NCBI GenBank assembly: GCA_003149555.1
Contig: QCWE01000001.1
Coordinates: 274,546-338,545 of the forward strand
Origin: Candidatus Aquiluna sp. XM-24bin5
GTDB lineage: Bacteria; Actinomycetota; Actinomycetia; Actinomycetales; Microbacteriaceae
Direction: 5' to 3'
DNA: 64,000 nt
Shown here: piece by piece, positions 9,511 through 17,470 of the stretch
Layout of the letters: the number at the start of each line of letters is the position of its first letter
Numbering within the stretch: position 1 is the first letter of the stretch
The notes under the pieces: model-generated
What the model saw: the letters and a program-made list of their open reading frames with translations, nothing else
Databases searched by the model: none
What the model was told of the DNA's origin: nothing
Made by a program: the position numbers and the translations under genes

Positions 9511-9545
9511 AAAAACCCCGCAAGACTAAATCCTGCGGGGTTTTT
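9511..9545. terminator. Bidirectional terminator between the GNAT gene and qcrB
   Basis: AAAAACCCCGCA (9511-9522) pairs with TGCGGGGTTTTT (9534-9545) around an 11-nt loop. The A-run and T-run let it work on both strands, serving the convergent GNAT and qcrB genes. Confidence 0.92.
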
Positions 9546-9556
9546 AGCTAGGTTAT

Positions 9557-11203
9557 CTAGAGCTTTTTCTTGAGCTGCTTGGGCTTGCGCTTGGGCTGCT
9601 CCTCAATCGCGGGGGAGTGGTCAGCGTGCGCGAGCTCGTACTCTGCCTTTGAGACTGGAGCAATGCGGTCTTCGAAGTAGATCTTGGAGACTGCAGAGCG
9701 CAGTTTGGTTCCGAGGGTTATCTTCCCCTTCTTGTTAGGCCTAGGCATGATCGGCTCGTAGTCCTTGAAGTCAACCAGCTTCCACAGCTCGTACTTGTCA
9801 ACTGGCTCGTGAACCTCGATGTATTCGCCGTGGGGGAGACGGACTACCCTTCCGGTCTCACGACCGTGGAGGGCAATTTCGCGGTCTTTACGCTGCAGGG
9901 CTAGGCAGGCCCGCTTCGTGACCCAGTAAGCAATCACCGGACCAATGATTAGCAGTACCTGCATTGCAGTGAGCACGTGGTTGAGCGACATCTGGAAGAA
10001 GATGGCAATCAGGTCCGTAGACGCTCCCGCCCACAGAACAGCGTAGAACGTAACTCCGGCAGCACCGATGGCGGTCCTGGTTGGGGCGTTGCGTGGTCGA
10101 TCCAACACGTGGTGGTCACGCTTGTCACCAGTGACCCAGGCCTCGATGAATGGGTAGACGGCTACCAGCACCAGGAACACCAGGGAGATGACGATCGGAA
10201 GCATTACTCCCATTGGAATGACGTAGCCAAAAATGGTCCAGTCCAAGCCACCAGGAGCAAGTCGCAGCGCACCATCGAGCCAGCCGATGTACCAGTCGGG
10301 CTGGGTTCCGGCAGACACAGGCGATGGATCATAAGGTCCGTAGTTCCAAATTGGGTTGATGGTGAACAACGCCGAAATTGCGGCAATGACACCGAAGACC
10401 AGGAAGAAGAATCCACCAGCCTTAGCCACGTACACCGGCATCAGAGGGTAGCCAACGACGTTGTCGTCTCGGCGACCAGGTCCGGGGTAGTGCGTGTGCA
10501 TGTGGACAACCAGCAGCAACATGTGGGCTGCTATTAGCACGATGATTAGTGCCGGCAAAATCATGATGTGGAGCGAGTAAAGCCTCGGAATTACCTCTGT
10601 ACCCGGGAACTCGCCGCCAAAGAAACCAGAGGATACGGCGGGACCGATTACCGGGATTCCCTTGATCATTCCGTCGATAATCCTCAACCCGTTGCCCGAG
10701 AGCAGGTCATCTGGCAGTGAGTAACCGGTGAATCCCGCACCCATGCCCATCAGGAAGAGCAAGAATCCAATGACCCAGTTCAGCTCTCGAGGCTTACGGA
10801 AGGCTCCCGTAAAGAACACGCGGAGCATGTGAAGTCCCGAGGCGGCAACGAAGATTAGTGCGCCCCAGTGGTGAATCTGACGCATGATCAGTCCACCTCG
10901 GATGTCAAAGCTAATGTCGAGCGATGAGGCGTAGGCCACTGTCATCTCAGCACCCTTCAACGGCGCATAGCTACCGTTGTAGTAGGTGTGGGCCATGGAA
11001 GGCTCGTAGAAGAAGGTCAGGAAGGTTCCTGACAGCACCACGACCACAAAAGACCATAGGGCCACCTCACCTAGCATGAAGCTCCAGTGGTCGGGGAATA
11101 CCTTGCGACCAAATTGCTTGATCACAGTACCCAGGGATAGGCGGTCGTCTAGGTAGTCGGCTGTCTTGCCTACCGGTGTCGTTGGTTCCGTTATTGAACT
11201 CAT
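9557..11203 (-). CDS. qcrB: Menaquinol-cytochrome c reductase cytochrome b subunit
   Basis: QcrB is the quinol-oxidising membrane core of complex III and binds two b hemes. Its 548 residues are the usual actinobacterial length, with a long cytoplasmic C-terminal tail of about 110 residues. Heme b ligand regions are QIHHWGALIFVAASGLHMLR and SLHIMILPALIIVLIAAHML followed by VVHMHTHYPGPGR. The final 30 residues are very Lys/Arg rich (KRKPKQLKKKL). It follows qcrA with a 4-nt gap and is last in ctaE-qcrC-qcrA-qcrB. Confidence 0.96.
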   Translation of the reverse strand: MSSITEPTTPVGKTADYLDDRLSLGTVIKQFGRKVFPDHWSFMLGEVALWSFVVVVLSGTFLTFFYEPSMAHTYYNGSYAPLKGAEMTVAYASSLDISFDIRGGLIMRQIHHWGALIFVAASGLHMLRVFFTGAFRKPRELNWVIGFLLFLMGMGAGFTGYSLPDDLLSGNGLRIIDGMIKGIPVIGPAVSSGFFGGEFPGTEVIPRLYSLHIMILPALIIVLIAAHMLLLVVHMHTHYPGPGRRDDNVVGYPLMPVYVAKAGGFFFLVFGVIAAISALFTINPIWNYGPYDPSPVSAGTQPDWYIGWLDGALRLAPGGLDWTIFGYVIPMGVMLPIVISLVFLVLVAVYPFIEAWVTGDKRDHHVLDRPRNAPTRTAIGAAGVTFYAVLWAGASTDLIAIFFQMSLNHVLTAMQVLLIIGPVIAYWVTKRACLALQRKDREIALHGRETGRVVRLPHGEYIEVHEPVDKYELWKLVDFKDYEPIMPRPNKKGKITLGTKLRSAVSKIYFEDRIAPVSKAEYELAHADHSPAIEEQPKRKPKQLKKKL

Positions 11204-11207
11204 TTGC

Positions 11208-12224
11208 TTACTTCCTCATGTCCCAGAATGATGGGCCAACTGGCTCCAGGAAGTCGCTTTGTGCGACCAGGTAACCCTCGTCATCCACAGCGATGGGGAG
11301 CTGGGGGAGAGGGCGAGCTGCAGGCCCAAAGACCACCTTGCAGTGGTCAGCCAGGTCGAAAGTCGACTGGTGGCATGGGCATAGCAGGTGGTGTGTGTGC
11401 TGCTCATAAAGAGCCACAGGGCAGCCCACGTGGGTGCAGATTTTCGAGTACGCGACGATGCCGTCATAACTCCAGTTGGCCTTTTCTGGGTCTTCTTTCA
11501 GGTCGCCAGGATTGACGCGGACCAAAAGAACCGCAGCCTTAGCCTTTTCCTCCAGTTTGTGCTCTTCCAAGTCCTTCAGCCCCTCAGGGATGACATGGAA
11601 GACCGATCCGATTGTTACCTCGGAAGCCTTGATCGGGATGCCGGTTGGGTCCTTCGTGAGCCTGGTGCCCGCGCGCCACATCGTGTGCTTGAGGGTGTCG
11701 CCAACCTGAGGACCTAGGTCTCCAAAAATCACCACAGCAGGAATTGGGAAGAAGGCCAGTGCTCCGTATAGAGTGCGCCTGATGAGCTTCCTCCGGGTGA
11801 ATCCCGCCTCGCCGTCTGCGAGTTTGACAATCTCGATTGCCTTTGCCCGAGCCTCGTCTGAGCTGCGGGATGGGTGGCGAGACTCGCTAATCTCGTTATC
11901 AGGCATCAGGGTCTTAGCCCAGTGAACGGCTCCAAAGCCAATGCCCAGCATAGATAGAGCCATGCCGAGACCCATCCAGAAAGCGTTATTTCGGGTCGCA
12001 GAGAGATCACCATCAACGATTGGGAAGGCGACGAAGCCCCAAACCGCAATGATTGCTCCCACAATTGAAACCAAGAACATGACTGAGATCTGGCGCTCAG
12101 CGGTCTTGGCGTGCTTTTCACTCTTATCGGTTAGGCGAACGCGATGTGGCTCGATGCCAGGATCGGCAATTGGGCGCTCGATATTGGTGGCGCTGCCCGA
12201 GTCAAACTTCTTGATCTCACTCAT
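11208..12224 (-). CDS. qcrA: Menaquinol-cytochrome c reductase Rieske iron-sulfur subunit
   Basis: QcrA carries electrons from menaquinol to the diheme cytochrome c through a 2Fe-2S cluster. The 338 residues match the actinobacterial form with three N-terminal membrane segments (about 47-70, 82-104 and 150-169), the last followed by the exposed Rieske domain. Cluster ligands are C263 and H265 in CTHVGC and C282 and H285 in CPCHQS; C268 and C284 form the usual disulfide. It overlaps qcrC by one base (TAATG). Confidence 0.96.
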   Translation of the reverse strand: MSEIKKFDSGSATNIERPIADPGIEPHRVRLTDKSEKHAKTAERQISVMFLVSIVGAIIAVWGFVAFPIVDGDLSATRNNAFWMGLGMALSMLGIGFGAVHWAKTLMPDNEISESRHPSRSSDEARAKAIEIVKLADGEAGFTRRKLIRRTLYGALAFFPIPAVVIFGDLGPQVGDTLKHTMWRAGTRLTKDPTGIPIKASEVTIGSVFHVIPEGLKDLEEHKLEEKAKAAVLLVRVNPGDLKEDPEKANWSYDGIVAYSKICTHVGCPVALYEQHTHHLLCPCHQSTFDLADHCKVVFGPAARPLPQLPIAVDDEGYLVAQSDFLEPVGPSFWDMRK

Positions 12225-13012
12225 TAGTTAGCCTTCGCTCCCAACCAAACCGTAATTGCGATGATGAAACCTAACCCAAAGATCCAGGTAAACAATCCCT
12301 CAGCTACCGGACCGATCGATCCAAGCTCAAAGCCACCTACCGAACCGTTCTCTTCAACGTACTTGAGGTAAGTGATGATGTCTTTCTTGTCCTCAGGTGT
12401 CAGGTTTGCGTCATTGAAAACGGGCATGTTCTGAGGTCCGGTGACCATCGCTTCGTAGATGTGCTTTTCAGAAACGCCATCTAGGCCGGGAGCAAACTTG
12501 CCCTCGGTCAGTGCACCGCCCGCTCCTACGGCGTTGTGGCACATCGCACAGTTAATGCGGAAGAGCTCTCCACCGTGGGTTGGGTCTCCGTCGGTCCTCA
12601 GGTACTCCTCGGGAGGAATTGCAGGTCCAGGAGCCAAGGAAGCCACATAGGCAGCCATTGCCGCAATCTGCTCCTCTGTGAACTGAACTGGCTTCTTGTA
12701 GAGCTGTGGGCCGGAGGCCTGTCCCGGCATGCGGCCGGTGCCGACCTGGAAATCAACAGAGGCTGCCCCAACGCCAATCAGGCTGGGCCCACCAATTGCT
12801 CCCTCTCCGTTGGTGCCGTGGCAAGAGGCGCAGTTGGCTAGGAACAGCTTGCGACCCTCTTCAACCTGCTCAGGTGAGCCAAACTCCGCCTCAAAGGTCT
12901 GAGTGGCTGCTGCGTAACCTCCGCCGGACAGGATTAGTCCGAGGAAGATAACAACGCCAAGAGCCCAAGGGCGACGACGCATCGGCTTCTGAGGGTTCAA
13001 ATTGCTCTCCAT
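12224..13012 (-). CDS. qcrC: Diheme cytochrome c subunit of complex III
   Basis: QcrC is the membrane-anchored cytochrome cc that links complex III to the oxidase without a soluble cytochrome c. Its 262 residues contain two c-type heme sites, CASCHG (C61, C64, H65) and CAMCHN (C155, C158, H159). An N-terminal membrane segment (about 16-36) and a C-terminal one (about 238-260) flank them. Axial Met residues are likely in the GRMPGQ and NMPVF segments. It starts 5 nt after the ctaE stop. Confidence 0.96.
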   Translation of the reverse strand: MESNLNPQKPMRRRPWALGVVIFLGLILSGGGYAAATQTFEAEFGSPEQVEEGRKLFLANCASCHGTNGEGAIGGPSLIGVGAASVDFQVGTGRMPGQASGPQLYKKPVQFTEEQIAAMAAYVASLAPGPAIPPEEYLRTDGDPTHGGELFRINCAMCHNAVGAGGALTEGKFAPGLDGVSEKHIYEAMVTGPQNMPVFNDANLTPEDKKDIITYLKYVEENGSVGGFELGSIGPVAEGLFTWIFGLGFIIAITVWLGAKAN

Positions 13013-13017
13013 CTTGA

Positions 13018-13638
13018 TTACTTGAGTACGTAGACGACTAGGAATAGACCGATCCAGACCACATCCACGAAATGCCAGTAGTACGACGTGACGATCGCGC
13101 TTGTGGCTTCGCGGTGGCCGAAGTTCTTTGCCGCATAAGCACGTCCGATAACCAGCAGGAAGGCGATCAGACCGCCTGTTACGTGCAGGGCGTGGAAACC
13201 AGTCGTGATGTAGAAGGCAGAGCCGTAGGAGTTGCTGCTAAGAGTGACTCCCTCAGCAACAAGCTGCGCATATTCCCAGACCTGGCCCGCTACGAAGATG
13301 GCGCCCATGAAGTAAGTCAGGAAGAACCACTCGATCATGCCCCATTTAGCGGGGGAGAGGCCCGTTCTACGGGCCTGCATGCGCTCCGCCGCAAACACTC
13401 CGAACTGAGCGGTAAAGGAGCTCGCCACCAGAATCAGGGTGTTCACCAGAGCAAAGGGCACATTCAGAATCTGGGTGTCATTTGCCCACAAATCTGGAGC
13501 GCCAGCCCTGAGCGAGAAGTACATTGCGAAGAGTCCGGCGAAGAACATAACCTCGCTGCCAAGCCAAACAATTGTCCCGACGCTAGTCGCGTTCGGCCTT
13601 TGAATGGTCATAGGAGCAGCAGGAGAGGTTGTTGACAT
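13018..13638 (-). CDS. ctaE: Cytochrome c oxidase subunit III
   Basis: This integral subunit stabilises the aa3 oxidase core. The 206 residues have five membrane segments, as is usual for the short bacterial form. Recognisable pieces are [21 protein letters not shown] near the N-terminus, [19 protein letters not shown] and the C-terminal [21 protein letters not shown]. It is first in the ctaE-qcrC-qcrA-qcrB operon. Its ATG sits 6 nt after a TACAAT hexamer, so the operon probably begins with a leaderless message. Confidence 0.96.
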   Translation of the reverse strand: MSTTSPAAPMTIQRPNATSVGTIVWLGSEVMFFAGLFAMYFSLRAGAPDLWANDTQILNVPFALVNTLILVASSFTAQFGVFAAERMQARRTGLSPAKWGMIEWFFLTYFMGAIFVAGQVWEYAQLVAEGVTLSSNSYGSAFYITTGFHALHVTGGLIAFLLVIGRAYAAKNFGHREATSAIVTSYYWHFVDVVWIGLFLVVYVLK

Positions 13639-13650
13639 GCCTCAATTGTA
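13639..13650 (-). promoter_or_regulatory. Leaderless promoter of ctaE-qcrCAB
   Basis: On the minus strand TACAAT (13650-13645) is followed by TGAGGC and then the ATG of ctaE. It is the best -10 hexamer of the series. Confidence 0.7.
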
Positions 13651-13730
13651 ACCGCTACCTAGCTCCGGAAGGGCCGTGCGAGGCCAATCTTGTCCAAAAT
13701 TTCGACTACTTTGGCAGATTTTTTGGGCGT

Positions 13731-13742
13731 TACACTTTTCGC
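13731..13742 (+). promoter_or_regulatory. Leaderless promoter of trpD
   Basis: TACACT (13731-13736), six bases, then the trpD ATG at 13743. It decides the start against the upstream in-frame ATG at 13629. Confidence 0.65.
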
Positions 13743-14810
13743 ATGACTCAGACCACTTGGCCAGACGTACTTGCGACGCTTCTTGCGGGGGAGAACCTGA
13801 GCCGCGAAGGTTCCAGCTGGGCTATGCGCCAGATTATGGCCGGTGAGGCAACTGAGGGCCAGATTGGCGCCTTCATGATGGCTCTTCGGTCAAAAGGCGA
13901 GACAGTTGAGGAGCTGTCTGGACTAGTTGACGTGATGCTCGAGAATGCGCTCTTGCTTGAGACCGGCAGCGATGCTGTTGACATCGTAGGAACCGGGGGA
14001 GACCTGGTCGGCACCGTGAACATTAGCTCGATGGCCTCAATCGTCGCGGCAGCCAGCGGGATTCCGGTTCTCAAGCATGGATCTAGGTCGGCATCAGGCA
14101 AAACGGGCTCTTCGGAGATGCTGGAAGTTCTTGGAATTCGGCTGGATCTTTCCCCAACGCAGGTCAAAGAGGTCTTTGAGGCAGCCGGCATCACCTTTTT
14201 CTTTGCGCCCGTATTCCACCCAGCAATGCGGTTTGTGGCGGCGGTTAGGAAGCAGCTTGGAGTCCCCACCACTTTCAACTTCTTGGGGCCTTTGGCTAAC
14301 CCCGCCCAGCCGGTGGCAACCGCGCTTGGCGTATCCGATGAGAAAATCGCGCCGCTGATGGCCGAGGAGCTTGCTCAAAGGAGAAGGTCCGCATTGGTTT
14401 TCAGGTCAAACGATGGCCTTGACGAGCTGAGCACAACCTCCACTGCGCGTATCTGGCAGGTTTCTGGGGGTGAGGTCTCGACTCATGAATTAGACCCTCA
14501 GGACTTGGGACTCGACAGAGCTGAAATTAGTCAGCTTCTTGGCGGTGATGCCAAACAGAATGCCATGGTTGCAAGCAAGCTCTTCGCGGGAGAGGCCTTT
14601 GGTAATTCCCAGCAGATTGCCGATGTGGTGGCACTAAATGCGGCTGCAGGAATCGTTGCCTACGAACTGTCGAAGGACTCGAAACTTGCAAACTCTGATT
14701 TGACTGAGAGGTTCCAAAAGGCACTCGTTCGAGCGCAAGCGGCTCTTGAGTCCGGAGATGCGAAAGCGAAGCTCGAGAGCTGGACCTCGGCATCTCAGCA
14801 GGCCGGCTAA
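13743..14810 (+). CDS. trpD: Anthranilate phosphoribosyltransferase
   Basis: TrpD joins anthranilate and PRPP in tryptophan synthesis. From the ATG at 13743 the protein has 355 residues, the family's usual length; the open frame extends 38 codons upstream but that part would cross the promoter and ctaE. The phosphate-binding DIVGTGGD and the following NISSMAS (about residues 80-95), KHGSRSASGKTGSSE, and FFFAPVFHPAMR are the PRPP and anthranilate sites. It is divergent from ctaE and has no trp neighbours. Confidence 0.95.
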   Translation: MTQTTWPDVLATLLAGENLSREGSSWAMRQIMAGEATEGQIGAFMMALRSKGETVEELSGLVDVMLENALLLETGSDAVDIVGTGGDLVGTVNISSMASIVAAASGIPVLKHGSRSASGKTGSSEMLEVLGIRLDLSPTQVKEVFEAAGITFFFAPVFHPAMRFVAAVRKQLGVPTTFNFLGPLANPAQPVATALGVSDEKIAPLMAEELAQRRRSALVFRSNDGLDELSTTSTARIWQVSGGEVSTHELDPQDLGLDRAEISQLLGGDAKQNAMVASKLFAGEAFGNSQQIADVVALNAAAGIVAYELSKDSKLANSDLTERFQKALVRAQAALESGDAKAKLESWTSASQQAG

Positions 14811-14847
14811 GAAGGCCTACAACCCACTATTGATGCGGGGAGGGGTC

Positions 14848-14873
14848 AAAAAACATTACTTGACATAATGTTT
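14848..14873. repeat. Inverted repeat: candidate terminator or operator
   Basis: AAACATTA (14851-14858) and TAATGTTT (14866-14873) form a perfect 8-bp inverted repeat around CTTGACA. Read on the minus strand it is followed by six T residues, so it could terminate the yczE-like gene. Read on the plus strand the spacer completes a TTGACA -35 hexamer (14860-14865), with TATATA at 14885-14890. The rest of the 141-nt gap between trpD and the yczE-like gene holds nothing I recognise. Confidence 0.5.
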
Positions 14874-14951
14874 ATTATCGGCCTTATATACATTTACCGA
14901 AGTCGCCTCTAGCCGCCCACCTGACAGGCCCGACGAGCCAGTCAATAACTG

Positions 14952-15557
14952 CTAAACCTTGCCGCTTTTATCAGCTAGTCCAAAAAGCCTCATACCAATC
15001 TGGTTCAGGTAACCGATACCCAAGGCAAAGATCAAAGTTCCTTCCCGAACCTGACCGCCGAGCAGGAAGCCGATGGTCACGACGGTGATCTCAACAATTG
15101 ACCGGGCTTGCCAAAATGGCAGCTTGAATCTCTGGGCAATACCCACGTTCAGGCCGTCTCTTGGTCCCTTCCCCATGCCGCAGGAGATATAGAGGCCAGT
15201 TGCGAAGGATATGACGACCATGCCGCCGAAAAACAGCAAAAGCTTGAGCCAATACGAATCGGGCGTGGGAAGGAAAATCAGGGTCAGATCCGCAACCAGG
15301 CCAACCATGATGGCGTTCATGATCGAACCCAGACCTGGTTTTACTTTTAGAGGTATCCAGGAGAGCAGAACCAGAAGACTTACTAAGACCGTCGCATAGC
15401 CAAACGACAGTGATGTTTGACGAGATATGCCCTGAGCGAGCACGTCCCAAGGTGCAAGGCCCAGCTGCGCATCAACTGTCATCCCGACCCCGACGCCGTA
15501 GATGAAAAGCCCCACGACCAACCTTAGAAAGCGGCTGGGAAACTTAGACTGAAGCAC
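14952..15557 (-). CDS. YczE/YitT-family integral membrane protein
   Basis: This is a predicted five-span membrane protein of 201 residues; the family's function is not settled. Typical pieces are LFIYGVGVGMTVDAQLGLAPWDVLAQGI near the N-terminus (cited in part: GLAPWDVLAQGI) and SCGMGKGPRDGLNVG around residue 125, a repeated G-x-G-P-x-D-x-L type motif. The start is a GTG at 15557 with TAACAT six bases upstream. The gene is divergent from a glycerophosphodiesterase gene with only a few bases between them. No regulator gene is adjacent. Confidence 0.8.
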   Translation of the reverse strand: MLQSKFPSRFLRLVVGLFIYGVGVGMTVDAQLGLAPWDVLAQGISRQTSLSFGYATVLVSLLVLLSWIPLKVKPGLGSIMNAIMVGLVADLTLIFLPTPDSYWLKLLLFFGGMVVISFATGLYISCGMGKGPRDGLNVGIAQRFKLPFWQARSIVEITVVTIGFLLGGQVREGTLIFALGIGYLNQIGMRLFGLADKSGKV

Positions 15558-15574
15558 TGCTAAATGTTAGGGGT
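15545..15574. promoter_or_regulatory. Overlapping divergent promoters (yczE-like gene / glycerophosphodiesterase)
   Basis: On the minus strand TAACAT (15569-15564), six bases, then the GTG at 15557 give a leaderless start. On the plus strand TAGACT (15545-15550) lies inside the yczE-like coding sequence and could serve the phosphodiesterase gene, with AGGGGT (15569-15574) as its ribosome site. Confidence 0.5.
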
Positions 15575-16343
15575 TCAAGTGTCGGAAACTGCCAGCTTTC
15601 CCTATTTTGATCCGCCAAAGCCAAGGCTGTTTGCCCATAGAGGCCTCGCGCAGCATGCAGGTTTAGACGAGAACACCATCCCCGCCTTTCTGGCGGCCCT
15701 TGAGCACGGGGCCACTCACTTGGAGTCAGACACCCAGGCCACCGCGGATGATGTAGCGGTTTTGTTCCATGATGAGGATCTCAATCGGGTCGCGGGCATC
15801 GATGCCAAGATTCGAGAGCTATCCCTCAGCGAAATCAAGAGCTTGAGGCTACAAAACGGTGGAGAAATCCCCACCCTGACAGAAGCTCTAGAGGCCCTAC
15901 CGAGTGCCAGGTTCAATCTTGACATCAAGACAAAACCCGCGATAACTCCAACCATTAGCGCTATTGAGGCCCTCGAGGCCCACGATCGCGTGCTTGTCTC
16001 AAGCTTTTCAAACCCAATTCGCAAGAGTGCCCTTAGGGATCTTTCCAAGCCGATCGCCACATCAGGCTCGCTTTCGACTGTCGTTGCCGCCTGGCTAAGT
16101 CACCGTTTCCTGTTTGGACTGGGCTTTGCAGCTATCGTCCGGCACGTCCACGCATTTCAGGTCCCAGTTAGCAGGGGGCCCATTAAGTTTGCGACTAAAG
16201 GCTTCATTGGCCGGGCACAGCGACACCAGACTGAGATGCACTTTTGGACCATAAATGACCCTGCTGAGATGAGAAGACTCATAGCGCTAGGTGCCGACGG
16301 CATCGTCTCTGATCGAGTGGATCTTTACGAAGCTGGCAAGTAG
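15564..16343 (+). CDS. Glycerophosphodiester phosphodiesterase
   Basis: The enzyme releases glycerol-3-phosphate from deacylated phospholipids. It has 259 residues from the ATG at 15564; a GTG at 15579 with AGGGGT just upstream is an equally good or better start (254 residues). GDPD motifs are FAHRGLAQHAGLDENTIPAF (His, Arg and Glu of the active site), HLESDTQATADDVAVLFHDE (metal ligands and second His) and the C-terminal HFWTINDPAEMRRLIALGAD. It lacks a signal peptide, so it is probably cytoplasmic. Confidence 0.92.
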   Translation: MLGVQVSETASFPYFDPPKPRLFAHRGLAQHAGLDENTIPAFLAALEHGATHLESDTQATADDVAVLFHDEDLNRVAGIDAKIRELSLSEIKSLRLQNGGEIPTLTEALEALPSARFNLDIKTKPAITPTISAIEALEAHDRVLVSSFSNPIRKSALRDLSKPIATSGSLSTVVAAWLSHRFLFGLGFAAIVRHVHAFQVPVSRGPIKFATKGFIGRAQRHQTEMHFWTINDPAEMRRLIALGADGIVSDRVDLYEAGK

Positions 16344-16410
16344 CTGAGAATAGGAAGGCTTCAGGACTTATCTAAGCCTGAGGCGGGTTCTCCCTTACAA
16401 AGGAGAACTT

Positions 16411-16770
16411 ATGGCTGAGACTATGCGCGGTATGAGACTGGGAAGCCAGTCGATGGAGTCTGATCGAGGTGTCGAGCTGTCAGAGCGGCAAAGCATTCAT
16501 TTCCGTTGCCCTGAGAGTCATGAGTTTGAAATGGTGTTCTCCCTCACCGCTGAACTCCCCGACACATGGGAGTGTAAAAAGTGCGATGCCATAGCAACTC
16601 GGTTGGAAGAGGGCAAGGAAGTGGACTTGACTGCGGGTGAGCTCAGCGCACAGCGCAGCCACTACGACATGGTGCTCGAGAGGCGCACGAAGAAGGAGCT
16701 TGAGGCTTTGTTGCAGGAGGTCCTGGTGGACATGAGAAAGCGTCGCAGCGAGGGACGCCTTACCGCCTAA
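16411..16770 (+). CDS. rbpA: RNA polymerase-binding protein RbpA
   Basis: RbpA binds RNA polymerase and the principal sigma factor and stabilises open promoter complexes in actinobacteria. The 119 residues show the N-terminal tail RGMRLGSQSMESDRGV, a core with Cys at FRCPES and WECKKCD resembling the zinc-binding form, the basic linker, and the sigma-interacting C-terminal helix HYDMVLERRTKKELEALLQE. AAGGAG six bases before the ATG sets the start. It overlaps the convergent ppm gene by 11 nt. A second RbpA-like gene lies at 56515-56892. Confidence 0.92.
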   Translation: MAETMRGMRLGSQSMESDRGVELSERQSIHFRCPESHEFEMVFSLTAELPDTWECKKCDAIATRLEEGKEVDLTAGELSAQRSHYDMVLERRTKKELEALLQEVLVDMRKRRSEGRLTA

Positions 16771-17470
16771 ACAGCCTTTCAATCCCCCACCGGGTGCAGA
16801 GCAAAAACGCCTCAATTACGATGCCCAGCGTCATCTTGCTCTTCCCGCTCTCGCGCTCAACAAAGTGAATTGGAACTTCCACGATCTTCGCCCCAGACTG
16901 CGCTGAACGAAGGGTCATTTCGACCTGAAACCCGTAGCCATGTGCCCGCATCTTCTCGAGCGGTAGTTTCGCAAGCTGTCTCGATGAGTAAACCCGGTAC
17001 CCGGCAGTGAGATCTTTGAGTTTGCTCCCGAGCATCGTGGCGGCGTAGGCATTGCCGATTCGAGAAATAAGAATCCTCGATGCAGGCCAATTCTTGACCT
17101 CTCCCCCAGCCGTCCAACGCGATCCAATTACCAAGTCATGAGCCTCAGCTTCGGCAAGCAAGGCTGACAGGTCCGAAGGGCGATGGGAGCCGTCAGAGTC
17201 CATCTGGACGATATGGGTAAAGCCCCTGTCCATTGCCCACCGAAATCCTTCGACGTAGGCAAGGCCAAGCCCTTTCTTGGCAGGTCGATGAATGACCGAA
17301 ACCCTCCTATCTTTGCTTGCAATTCGATCTGCAAGCTTGCCAGTACCATCTGGGGAGTTGTCATCAATGATCGCCAGGTCAATCTCTGGCACCACCTTGA
17401 AAAGCTGTTCTACCGAGTGTTCCAAGACATCTATTTCGTTGTAGGTCGGCATGAGCACTACCGCTTTCAA
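16760..17470 (-). CDS. Polyprenol monophosphomannose synthase (Ppm/DPM1-like)
   Basis: The enzyme transfers mannose from GDP-mannose to polyprenyl phosphate, giving the donor for lipoglycans and mannoproteins. It has 236 residues of GT2 fold: PTYNEIDVLEHSVEQL at the N-terminus, IIDDNSPDGTGKLAD (about 34-48) and MDSDGSHRPSDLSALL (catalytic Asp motifs), and a C-terminal HFVERESGKSKM. It has no C-terminal membrane domain. The TTG start overlaps the lnt stop as TTGA. In Mycobacterium tuberculosis the equivalent domains are fused in one Ppm1 protein. Confidence 0.88.
   Translation of the reverse strand: MKAVVLMPTYNEIDVLEHSVEQLFKVVPEIDLAIIDDNSPDGTGKLADRIASKDRRVSVIHRPAKKGLGLAYVEGFRWAMDRGFTHIVQMDSDGSHRPSDLSALLAEAEAHDLVIGSRWTAGGEVKNWPASRILISRIGNAYAATMLGSKLKDLTAGYRVYSSRQLAKLPLEKMRAHGYGFQVEMTLRSAQSGAKIVEVPIHFVERESGKSKMTLGIVIEAFLLCTRWGIERLFRR

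Noticed and set aside
8889..9556. Integration (att) duplication at ssrA
   Set aside because: I looked for a second copy of the ssrA 3' end downstream of the GNAT gene and found none; no integrase is present.
9977..10537. 186-codon open frame on the plus strand opposite qcrB
   Set aside because: It is antisense to a certain respiratory gene, and its translation has no family features and an odd composition (many His, Gln, Val, Asp).
13072..13635. 187-codon open frame on the plus strand opposite ctaE
   Set aside because: It lies wholly within ctaE on the other strand and looks like a shadow of codon bias.
16344..16410. Hairpin before rbpA (AGGCTT/AAGCCT) as riboswitch or attenuator
   Set aside because: A 6-bp stem with a 12-nt loop and no T-run; nothing matches a known leader.
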